NCBI GenBank assembly: GCA_946902875.1 | Contig: OX336338.1 | Span: forward strand, 11,213,971-11,277,970 | Origin: Nematopogon swammerdamellus | Lineage: Eukaryota > Arthropoda > Insecta > Lepidoptera > Adelidae | DNA: 64,000 nucleotides | Direction of reading: 5' to 3' | Part shown: positions 24,801-36,800 of the stretch, in pieces | Position numbering within the stretch: position 1 is the first letter of the stretch | Layout: each line of letters opens with the position of its first letter | The notes under the pieces: model-generated | The model's database searches: none | Seen by the model: only the letters and a program-made list of their open reading frames with translations | What the model was told of the DNA's origin: nothing | Position numbers and translations under genes: made by a program

Positions 24801-27800
24801 GCCACAAGTACAAATGCAAGATTTTCTTAAATCTAGTTTTTGTCAAATATTTCTGAAAGGCAAGGCTTTCACACGGTATAATTTATTTTTTCATGTTTAA
24901 TCCTGCTTAGTTGAAAAACGACTTAAGAGCCACATGTTAAATTTTTTTCAGCCTCATCCCTTGATTTTGGCCCTTCGCGGTGAAAAAAAAAATTACTACA
25001 CTAAAGTGGCATTATGCAACAAAAATACGCCCATCTAATGTAGTTTTTAAAATGGTCCATCACTTACCGATTTGCCCAATAATTTATGAGGTATTGTTAT
25101 TTAACTTCAAAAGGACCCCGGAATTTGATAACTGTTCTACCAACTACGAATTGGAATAAAATTAACACTTGAAGTAATTGGTCCTTATTAACCTGTTAAA
25201 GTAGATGTTCAAATTGTTTACCACCTGCACGAATGCTAGCTCGACATCTTCTCACAAATACCCGGTTGATGCGTCGAGCAAGTACTCGATGCAAGTGCAG
25301 ATACGTCCACCTGAGCTACTGCCGTAATTCTTTCTTTTAACTCTATCAAGTTTTCCACCGGTTTCCCGTAAACTTTTTTCTTTTAAATGGCCCAATAATA
25401 AAAATCTAACCGATTCAAATCCTTATAGCCTTTTAGTAGATGTACCATTGGCCATACGGAGGGAGATGTGGTTGCAAAATGATGGCTGCCCAGCCCATTA
25501 CGCTAGAGAAGTGCGTAATTTTTCAGACCAAGCATATCCCCACAGATGGATCGGATGTCTAGATCAGCCAGTCAGTCAGTCAGCGTGTAAGCGTCCACTG
25601 CTGGACATACGCCTCTCCAATTTTCTTCCAGTCCTCCCGGTCTTCAGCGGTACGGAACCACTGCTTTCCGCCGACGTACTTGATGTCTTCGTCCGACCTG
25701 CCGGGTGGTCTTCCCACACTCCGTTTTCCTGTCCACGGCCGCCATTGTAGGACACGGTTACTCCAACGGTCATCGTCTCTTCGGCTAATGTGCCTAGCCC
25801 ACTGCCACTTGAACTACGTCTAGATCACCAGATTTAATTCCGTTAGATTTTTATCATTGGGGCTATTTAAAAGAAAAAGTTTACGGGAAACCGGTGGAAA
25901 ACTTGATAGAGCTCAAAGAAAGAATTACGGCCGTAGCTCAAGTGCAAAGAGTTTGTATTACGTCGCCGTAATACAAACTCTTTGCTCAGGTGGACGTATC
26001 TGCTTGCATCGAGTACTTGCTCGACGCATCAACCGGGTATTTGTGAGAAGATGTCGAGCTAGCATTCGTGCAGGTGGTAAACAATTTGAACATCTACTTT
26101 AACAGGTTAATAAGGACCAATTACTTCAAGTGTTTATTTTATACCAATTCGTAGTTGGTAGAACAGTTATCAAATTCCGGGGTCCTTTTGAAGTTAAATA
26201 ACAATATCTCATAAATTATTGGGCAAATCGGTAAGTGATGTACAATTTTAAAAACTACATTAGATGGGCGTATTTTTGTTGCATAATGCCACTTTAGTGT
26301 AGTAATTTTTTTTTTCACCGCGAAGGGCCAAATTCAAGGGATGAGGCTGAAAAAAATTTAACATGTGGCTCTTAAGTCGTTTTTCAGCTAAGCAGGATTA
26401 GACATGAAAAAATAAATTATACCGTGTAAAAGCCTTACTTTTCAGGAATATTTGACAAAAACTAGATTTAAGAAAATCTTTCATTTGTACTTATGGCATT
26501 TAAAAAAATGAGCTGAGGGAGGAAATTTTTGATTTTTACAAAAATGACAATATCTCAAAAACTAAGCCATTTTTACTAAACCTAAAATTAGATATTCTGA
26601 GAGGTAATTAGCAGCCCTATCTCCTGTTAAAGGATTATCGTCGGTTTCTGGGACACCCTGTATAATTATTGCACTCAAATACAAATATGGGCAAAAGGTA
26701 AAATAAAAAAAAGGTAATACTTAATGCATTTAGGCATTTTCTACCAGAATACCCTTGGAGTATCATAACAGCTAGGTAAGTGGTGGAAAGAAATATATAA
26801 TACATATTTTGACATAAATACAGTAATGCCAAATAATGTGTAATAGAAAAAGTAAGATAAACTTAAGTATCAATAGTTATGTACAATGTAATTATTATAC
26901 CTATATGAGATATATATATTATCAGATATATACAATAAGTAAAGCTAGACTAAATAAATCTAAATTATTTACAAAAATTTTTACTAACTCTTCTAATCAG
27001 TTACATGTTAGGATGAGTTGATCAGATTTCTCAAAAAAATCATGGCATTCGAGGCGGTCGAAAGGTTTCGACTATGAGTGGACTTTAGGAAATGAGCCCA
27101 CCGAGAGAATGCACATGCACTATAATTACCGGGCCTCTCGGGCTCGCCGTAGAAGCCGGCGGCGCAGTACTCGCAGCGCGGGCCCCCGTAGCCCTGAGGA
27201 CACTCGCACGCGATCAGCGAGCCCGTATCATCCACCCGGCAGCTGTACGCGAAGCTGATACACAAATTGAGTGTCAGTAAGCACGTTGACTGATGTCGTG
27301 AAATATATCCAGGGGTATGTTGGTGGAAATAAATATTAACCCTGCGAGCGTAAGCTTAGCGTATAAGCGTAGCGTAAATTTGTACCTTACGCTTCGTGTA
27401 ACTAAATAGAATACTAGCTGACGAGGGCTTGATGCGAGCCGAAATGTGAAGCATGCGCGGGTGGCCACTCGCTAGTCCCGACCTCAATTAACACCCTCCT
27501 CTACTGCCGATGGGCCCGGATATGTTCGATGAAGCCATCGCAAGCTTAGTTCCACACCTTCGAAAAGAGACTAACTAATAGAACTAACAGAAAGAAAGAA
27601 ATAAAAAAAATAGAAAAGAAAATGAGTTCATTCAGATAACTCATTTTCTTTTCTATTCTTTTTATTTCAGACTGAAAATCTAGTATGTCATATGAAAAAA
27701 ATCAAAATAGGATACTGCATCTTTTAGACGAAGCTGAGGTCAGTTCTTCTGGCGATCCCGATAGGGAAATCGAAATCGATAATGTTAGTCAAGGAAGCTG

Positions 27801-30800
27801 TGAAAATGGCACGGAGCGAGCAGGAGATAGACGAAGAATAAGAAGAGTCTGTTGAATAGGAGGAAAATGAGAGCGAAGGTGACAGAAGATATTTGTTGGG
27901 GAATAATGGCACAAAGTGGTCTACTATATCAGAAAGGTCTAATGTACATATTAGGTCAGAAAACATTGTAAGAATGGCGCGCGTGAAATCTATTAGACAA
28001 AATGTACAGACAGCTATGGAGTGTTGTGAACTGTTACTAGAAGAAAAGATACTTTGTTGTTTTCTTATACTTTACCAAAAAACGGTGAGCATGTGCCATG
28101 CAATAAATTCTAATGCAAGTTCTAATTGTCTATGTCATTGATTCCTTTAATAAATATACAAAATCTAAAATAAATCTTTATTTTATCCTTAATTTTGGTT
28201 GAAAATATAAGTAGTAATTATTTAGTGTTCCATAAAATAATAAAAAAATTAAATTACTGTTTTAGTTACCCGATACCTATTAGGGTTTGTAACACCTACC
28301 TTACGCTTGGTAAATTAACATTTATTATATGCATTGTAAACTTTCTTCTGCTCGCCAGGTTAAAAAAACGATGAAAAAGGTACAAAGTAGACTGAAGCAA
28401 CTTACTTGTTAGAAACGATCGGAAGAGGACAAGCGCAAATTAGGCAGTCATTAGGAGTTCCGACTGTCGCGTTTCCGTGGTAGCCGGCAATACACTGCTC
28501 ACAGTGGTCGCCTGTCGTATAGTCTTGACAATCCTGAAACACAAAATTGTTTTGTTTGAATAGAACATACAAGAAGTTTTGAAGTTGAAGCTGTCATTGA
28601 ACATGAAAGCACTCCAAATACCTTGCAATTTAAATAATCTTGTGTATATAGAATTGGTTTCTCAGAAACGCCCCTACTATGGATGAAAGAGCAATGGCGA
28701 GCTCCCATACATGAAAATAGTTGACATTATTTGGCATCGTCTAGAAATAAAAAAAATATGATTAGGTTCTGTTAAAGTCTCTTAAAATTGGTGTATATTT
28801 TTTTTTGCCTAACGAAGTCACAAAAAAAATTATTAAGGTTTTAATTTTTATGTTATGTTTGACTGGGTCTCTTATTCTGTCCAGTCTATTCTCAATACCC
28901 TGATATGTAATAAGTAAGTAAAGTATCTATACATATAATAAAATCGTAGATGTAAGAAAGTCTGTACATTGAATGTATTCGGAAAAAAACTAACCAGGGT
29001 GGCTTAAAATGAGATACTGAACATGTTAGAACAGTTTTTAAAATTTTTGTTTGTTTGTTTGTTTGTTTGTCTGTACGCGCATCACGCAAAAATCACTGAA
29101 CGGAATTAGACGAAACTTTGTATAGTGGCAGTTTATATGCCGGGTTAACATAATACGTAAAAAAAAAAAACAAAAAAAAAAAAATTACAATTATAAACAT
29201 TATTGCGCGTTTAAAATCACGTAGTCCAAAGTGCATAATTATATCTTGAGAACTGGCAGCAAATACAATTTGAATAAAATATTCATTCGAAATTTAAAAA
29301 TAAGTAGATACAACGAAAATGACAGTTCTTCTTTTTTTTTATAACTTGAACACAATAGTCTATACATATCTATTCTTTCTATACATATCATAAAATCGTA
29401 AATGCAAAAATGTCTATTTGTACGCGCATCTCGCAAAAACCACTGAACGGAATTTGACGAAACTTTTTATAGTGACAGCGTATATCCCGGATGAACATAA
29501 TAATTAAAAAATATAATAAAAATCACGTAATCCAAAGTAAAGGTAAAAAACAATTTTAAATGTCATGTTGACAACGGAGAACTGTCATCTCGACGTGAGC
29601 TGGCCGGTGACAAATTGTTTGATAAATAAAAATAATAATTGAAAGTCGAAGTTATGTCGCTGTCATTGGTGCAATAAAATTTATATATCTGTTGCCCGCG
29701 GCTTCGCTCGCATGAAATTCGTATTTAAAAAAAAGAAAGTAAGTAACTAAAGGCGGGCCCGAAGGCGGATCTGCGCTCACGTAAACGATATTCTTTCTCG
29801 ATGAAAGTAACTAAGGGCGAGGCGGAAGGCGGAGCTGAGTTTAGGAAGAAGAAAAACATTCTTGAAGAAAGTAAGTAACTAAGGGCGAGGCCGAAGGCCG
29901 AGCTCTATTCTGGAAGACCATAAACCTTCTCGAAGAAAGTAAGTAACTATGGGAGAGGCCGCAGGCCGAGCTGCGTTCAGGAAGAAGCTAAACCATCTTG
30001 CAAGAAAGTAAGTAACTAAGGCGGGGCCGAAGGCCGAGCTACGTTCGGATAATTGAAAAACCATCTCGAAGAAAGCAAGTAACTAAGGGCGAGGCCGAAG
30101 GCCGAGCTGCGTTCAGGAAGAAGCTAAACCATCTTGAAGAAAGTAAGCAACTAAGGCGAGGCCGAAGGCCGAGCTACGTTCTGACAAATGATAAACCATC
30201 TCGAAGAAAGCAAGTAACTAAGGGCGAGGCCGAAGGCCGAGCTGCGTTCAGGAAGAAGCTAAACCATCTCGAATAAAGTTAATTAATATTAAGATTGAGT
30301 TAATTTAATTTAAATTTTATTATAAAGTCCACGCTTCTAACGGCAAATATACCGTGCATCCTAGAACCTCGCGGTTATTCCCGGCTGGATGGCAAGAGGC
30401 CCGATGCTATCACCTTAGTGCCATGGACTAAGGGTAGTTCTTTGATGTGGGACGCCACTTTTGTTCTCACATTGGCTCCAAGTCACGTTAGGACATCTTC
30501 AAGAGCGGCTGGCGCGGCCGAGGCTGGGGCGGAGAGCCTCAAACGCAGCAAATATAGAAATATAATTCAAGATTTCGAATTTGTTGCGTTTGCGGCTGAA
30601 ACCCTCGGTACGTGGAGCAGTGAAGCCAAAAGAGGCTTGAGCTGGTTGACGCAAATGGTGTCCCGCCATCAAGAGCTTATGTACTTCATTCAAAGAGTAA
30701 GCCTTGCCATCCAGCGGGGTAATGCCGCAAGTGCTCTAAGAACATTTGAAAATGCCCGTTTTGATAATTATTTTAATGTTTGTTAGGTAGGTTTAATTCT

Positions 30801-33800
30801 TTAGTTAATAATATTACTTTTTTATTTTTATGAAATAAATAGATTGAGTAAACGATATTATATTCTATCGAAGAAAGGAAGTCTTTAAGGGCGAGGCCCG
30901 AAGGCGGAAGAGGGTTTTTGGTTTACCTGAACGCAGCTCGGCCTTCGGCCTCGCACTTAGTTCCTTCCTTTCTTCCAGAAGGTTTATCGTCTTCCTGAAC
31001 GCAGCTCGGCCTTCGGCCTCGCCCTTACTTACTTCCTTTATTTGAGAAAGGTTTATCGTTTACCTGAAAGCAGCTCGGCCTTCGGCCTCGCCCTTAGTTA
31101 GTTACTTTCTTTAAGAAGGTTTATCGATTACCTGAACGCAGCTCGGCCTTCGGCCTCGCCCTTAGTTACTTACATTCTTCTTTGGAATACGAATTTCACG
31201 CGAGCGGAGCCGCGGGCTCAGCTAGTTAGTAATAAGTAATTAGGTGAATTATTTATTTTTGCCTCCTTCTCTCGTGGTGATTATTAGTTGCTTGCTTCTG
31301 GTGGTAAGACATCTGCATCTACATCTGTGATACTCTAAGGTGGAACAGTATATTTATATAAATAATCTTTGTTTGAGTATAGGTCATTCATTTAGAAGTC
31401 AATAAAGCTTCTTATAATAAGAATATATTTTATGTGGCTTTTATAAATCTAAGCAATTATTGCTAAAAACTAAGAAAATTATTCCAAGCAGATTTACTAA
31501 TATCGTGTTTATAGACGCTAACAAACAAAGTCAAATATTATTTCGCCATTGCTCTTTTGTATTTAGATAATGTTTTACTTTCCAAGTACATCTAGATAGG
31601 TGTTATACCTGAGAAAATAAATCTTCCCACAAAAAAAAAACTTACATTAGTTGACGCCGAGCGAAGCTCCGTTGCCCAGGTACTGAATGATAATAAGCGG
31701 ATCAGTGAAATACTTACAAGGCAGATTCCAGTGTTGACGTCACAAGTGTCGGAATGCCCGTTGCACTGGCACGGTGCGCAGAAGCCGCTGTGCGGGCCGC
31801 TGTCGAGGCGGTAGTGTCCGTCGGCGCACTGCTCGCACGAGAGACCCTTGTACGCGGAGGGGCAGGAGCATTGCTCCACTGAGGACGCCGACACTGAACC
31901 AATACTCCAGTCCATGTCCACACCCACGTCCAGCGTCACACTCTCCAGTCTGCAAGCGTTTCACATTTTAATAAGGCATCAACATCAAAATTCCTCAGCC
32001 TCGATAGCTCAGTGGTGCAGACAGTCGACTGTCGCTATTGATAGTTAAGCAACGCTGAGCGCGGTCAGTACTTGGATGGGTGACCGCTCGACCGTTGGAG
32101 GCTGACCGTGGTTCGGATTCCACGTTAAACTGTAGGTCCCTTCCCTTCTTATCTTACTAGATGATAGGGTTCAACCCGCCCGGGTTGGTACCACCGCACT
32201 GAATGAAACGTCGGTCGAAACGGTTATGTAAATAGTTTGTGTTTTCCGTCCAGTTCAGTGTAGCCGGCACGACTGAAGGGAAGCACTGACATGGCACCTA
32301 GTTCACCCGGTGTTATGGGCTGACATAACGGATGTTGTAGGTGATGTAGCCAACAGTGTCAGTTTCCATAAAAAAAAAAAATCGACCTTTGCACTATTAC
32401 ACCAGATAATATAGGTAATATTTATAAAGATGTAGGTAATGTAAATAAGCAGAGTGATCAGATTCTTAAGTATTTACGTTTATGATGTAAATAATCATGT
32501 TCTTGTGAGCGGTAGTATGGGTTAATTGTTTGTAAGTGACTATAATACTTTAATGTACTCGTACTAACAAAACATTGTGACTTGCGAAGTTTGTTTGGCA
32601 GTTCTTCGCATTGAATTAGAACTGGCGGAATTTTCATGTCTAAGCTTAGGTTACCTACCTATGGATGTAATTGTACCTGCAATAAATATTAAACAAGCCA
32701 AACCAAGCCGGACTGGCACCTCCTCGGGGGTGATATTGGCTGCGCCTGAGGCTTCGACCTCGGACACAGCCAGCTAGATCAAAAACAATAAAAAAAAAAA
32801 AAAAATTATCCGCGTAGATAAATAGTGTCCTTGTGTTGTAATGTAGGTATGCAGTAAATGTGTACCTGGTTGTGACGCTAGTCTCCCAGTACGTTGCCCT
32901 GATGTACAGAGCCTTGACATTGTTGAGTGTAGTCATGAGGAGGTCCCGGGTGACGATGCCGTCGGCGAGCGTCGCGAACTCAGACTCCACGAGGCGCAGA
33001 CTGTGCTTCCAGGCGGTGGTCGCGGGAGGTTGTTCAGTGCTGTTGTGCACGAGGAAACCCAGCGGACCCTCTATGATCACGTCCGGAGCCGGAATCGCCT
33101 TCCCGGAACGTTCCGACGTGTAGAAGATGGTGTAGTTCAAGAGTCCTCCGTACGAAGTCAGTCTTTGACCTGTGAGTAAATTATAAAAATGTAGGTATCT
33201 GACTTGTCAGATGTGGACCAAGATTAAAAAATTGGCTATGATAAATGGTTTAGATATAAAAAAAACTACAGATGAATCTCAATAAATTCTCACCGAGGTA
33301 TTGTTGTGGCGCACCAAAGTAAGTGACTTTCTCGTTGGCCTCCTCAGTAGCGAGCTCGGCTCCGATGACACTGCTGTTGAGTACTTGGGGCGGGTTGGCG
33401 TGGCGGTACAGTTTCACCGAGCCGTTCGTCTCGAGATTCACGAGGTACCAGTCCTCCATGCCTCTTATCTACAACAGCGTTGGCAAAAATAAAAATGTAC
33501 TTGTACATTGTACTTTTTTTTTATAAATTTTATTTTTTAGGGCTTAATAATTTTTTAATATCAGCCCCATAGTACTATTCTTCTCCATCCCTTGCAATGT
33601 GATGTATTTCGGAATGGCTACATGGATACTACAGAATTGAGAATGACTTTTTGGGAATGGTCATTCCCAACTCACCATCACGTTCTAGGCCTAAAAGCCG
33701 AGTAGTTGTGCTGAAAATTGATTGGAAGGCAGACATTTAGAATACCAATAGGTCAGATAATTTGAGTTAATAAAAATATTTCAATGAATTTTTTATGTAA

Positions 33801-36800
33801 GTACCTACCCAAAATAAATTATCCACATTAGAGTGTAGTTGTTACCTGCGCCCACAGTAGGTAGGAGTTAGTGCAGCGTGTTGTCTTTCCGAAGCAGAAG
33901 CACTTGGTACAGCCCTCGGGGTTCTCGGGCTGCAGATCGAAGTGCCCGTCCAGGCAAGTGTCGCAAGCCTGTATTCAATTAATTCATCGTAATTTCACAA
34001 GTCAGATTATGCATGCGTGTGAAATAAAGCACAGACGAACTGCATTTACAATGCACTACACATATTTGTACTTGAAGTGTAACTTGTGTATTTATCTATT
34101 TTTTATGTTTTGTTTTAGGCAGCCTGTATGAATTTAGCTATAAAGTTTTTTTTTCGTAAAATTTTATAAATGTATTATAATTTTAAGGTTAAATGTTAAG
34201 TTATAATTTTTCAAGGTTATCTTACATGGCCGCCAACATTTTCCTTGCAGAAGCACTCGGCCGTATTCTGGTCACAGACATCCAAAGTGGTGCCAGCGAG
34301 ATTGCAGTTGCACACGCTGCAGTATGGGAATGCATAGTTTCCAGCTGTGCAGCGGTCACAAGTCCGTCCCACTACATTCTCCTTACACCTGCACACACAT
34401 TTTTATTACCTACTTTAACAAATCTAATAATATATAAGTCTAGTCTAATAATAAGTCTAAATATCCACCAGGGTCACAAAGAAGTTCAAACAAGTAGACA
34501 CATGTGATCGCATCCACACCCTAAACTCACAATGATCCACAGAAGAAACCCGTTTACTGAGTACAATTCTTTAATATTATTTATAGAAAGTGCGTCATTC
34601 TGCACTGATCCACCAATGGACATTCTGATTGCAGGCTTGCAATTGCCATACCGGCTTGACAGATGCCTATAATTTTTTTTTTTATCTCTAGAAAATCTTC
34701 ATCACACACATATATTTTTAAAAAGTTTATGGGCATAATTAATTCTTTTTTAGATTTTGAAAAAATATATGAAAGAAATATATACGTATTCATTGCTGAT
34801 ACACGATGTCATATCACACACGCTGAATCCCGACAATCGGGGTAAGCAGAGTAATCGGTGTTGTGCTGCAAGAACTCGGGTAAATTACAGCACAACACCG
34901 ACCACCACCTTTCGCAAATTATTCGAACAAGATTCAATCGATCAAGCAGCAAGTAAGGCACGAAGACCCACCTGCTGCATGACTCGGTGGAAGTACCGTG
35001 CCAAGGTGAGAGGTGGCGAGCCTGTCGCCCTTTAGCACGGCATCTTGTCCTTATCCCTTAGTCGCCTTTTACGACACGCACGGGGAGAGATGCAGTGAGG
35101 CTATTCTTTTTAAGTACCGGCCCCACACGATGTGTAAAACTTGTAGAAAGCCATAATAATGACAAGAGAACTCACTGGCAGCTGCCGTTAAATAGGTCAC
35201 ACTGGAGCTTGTTGTCGACGACGCCGAGCGAGTGGCAGTTGCAGTCGCTGCAGCCGACGACGATGTCGAAGCCGTAGGTCTCGGGTTTGCAGCGCTCGCA
35301 GCGCTCGCCCACCACGTTCTCGGGACAGATGCACGAACCTACATATTGTCAAGCCACTTCAGCACACTCACACACATCAGACATCCATCGTCGCTATAAT
35401 ATACCTGCTTATATAATGTGTTGTTTTCCAGTGACATACATAATGATAATGTAAATGTACTCTAGAACTTGGGCCGGGAGCACAGATTTAATAGTTACTT
35501 CGTAACAGATAAATCACTCCATAGAAAAAGTTCCATACCTTCGGCTTTAATAGCCTAATTTGTCACGTCGCCAATCACTGCGTGCGAAAATGTTTAGGTA
35601 CATTTTCGCGACGATCCAGTGTAAAGTGCATTATTGCTTTGCAGCTGCGCGGTGGAAGGTGAAGATTCTAATGATGCGAAATAAATTGCTCAATTCGGCA
35701 GAGTTGCATACAGCAAGTGTGTACATCTCACCGTCGTCTGCGCACATCTTGGAGGGACAGTCGCACGGCTGACAGTTGGGAAAGCCGTAGTAGCCGGGCC
35801 GGCACTGCTTGCACGTTCGCCCGATCACGTCCGGCTTGCAGTCGCATTGCCCTCCGAACTTGTTGCACGAGAACGACCAAGAGCCCACATAGTCGCAGAA
35901 ACACTGCAGTGCACCGTTGTTGTAGTCCGACGTGATGGAGAATATTGAGTCGCGGCAGAAACCTTACGTAGAAAACAATATGAAATTAAATGAAATCAAA
36001 TAATTTATTTATAAAATGTCTACATCTCTTTTACATAACCATGTCTCCTGCTTTAGAGAATCCCTGCATTGCAGGGTGACTTATGTACTCAATAATTAAC
36101 ACTACCCTGCTCTCGCAGTTTTTCTCTGACAAAATATATAATAATACAGTGTATGGTACAGTTAAACTTTAAAAATAAATCATGATAAATTAAGATTTCT
36201 ATTGCTTTTGTAAAAGAAATATAGACATTAATATAATGTATTATTGAGCACAAGCTTTCATCGCTAAACCACATCACGCAGTCGGTGCTCAACCACATCA
36301 CGCTGTCTGATGTATGTATTTATGTTTAATGTACCTTTGTCGGTGATATCGACGTGATAATGGTTTTGTGCGCAAGTAGTGATGAACTCCCTCGTGTAGT
36401 CCAGAGTGTTGGCTTCCTTCAGCACCGTGTCCACATAGTCATCCGACGCCACCACCAGCAGGTAATCCAACCATACTCCCTTTCCAGACTTCTCCTGCAC
36501 ATATGCATAATTTATCTGAATTAATCATCGACAAATTACAACATATAGCTTGAACATGATGTTAACACAAAACTAACAAGAGAGATACATGAGAGTAAAA
36601 TGTAACTGACAAGTTTTTGCCTGAGTTTTTGGATACGTTTTTGCCTAAATTAGGTGTGCCAAATCAGAGGATGTCAATATGATCAAAAAATTTTGGGTTG
36701 AAGGCGTTGGAGGGTTAGAGAGAGGGGAAGTGGACTGTATAAAAATCTTCGATAGGTACCTCCACTAATCTTTCTTTTCTTTCATCGAAGTCTTTGACTC

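Larger units (their letters stand above)
24647..26662. mobile_element. Mariner-derived element with 0.8-kb inverted arms and nested insertions
   Basis: Both ends read ACAGGGTGTCCCAGAAACCG inward. The left arm (24647 to about 25420) and right arm (about 25830 to 26662) are inverted copies of one sequence that includes the C-terminal coding part of a transposase. The central segment carries more of the transposase and a LINE fragment. A 40-bp palindrome sits in the right arm only. Confidence 0.85.
27336..28363. mobile_element. TTAA-flanked piggyBac-like element with terminal inverted repeats
   Basis: TTAA at 27336-27339 and 28360-28363 bounds about 1,020 bp. The ends read 'CCCTGCGAGCGTAAG' and 'CCTGGCGAGCAGAAG' inward. 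Inside are an R5 fragment (27413-27560), a hairpin (27599-27669) and a transposase remnant. Confidence 0.75.

Noticed and set aside
29731..30280. CRISPR-like array of regularly spaced units
   Set aside because: The units are contiguous, diverged ~70-bp repeats without unique spacers, in animal DNA.
32044..32088. 5S rRNA gene
   Set aside because: Only the internal control region is similar. The flanks are SINE sequence, and the same structure recurs in dispersed copies.
33640..33675. TTGGGAATGGTCATTCCCAA as a P-type element
   Set aside because: It is short, with no flanking duplication and no family ends.
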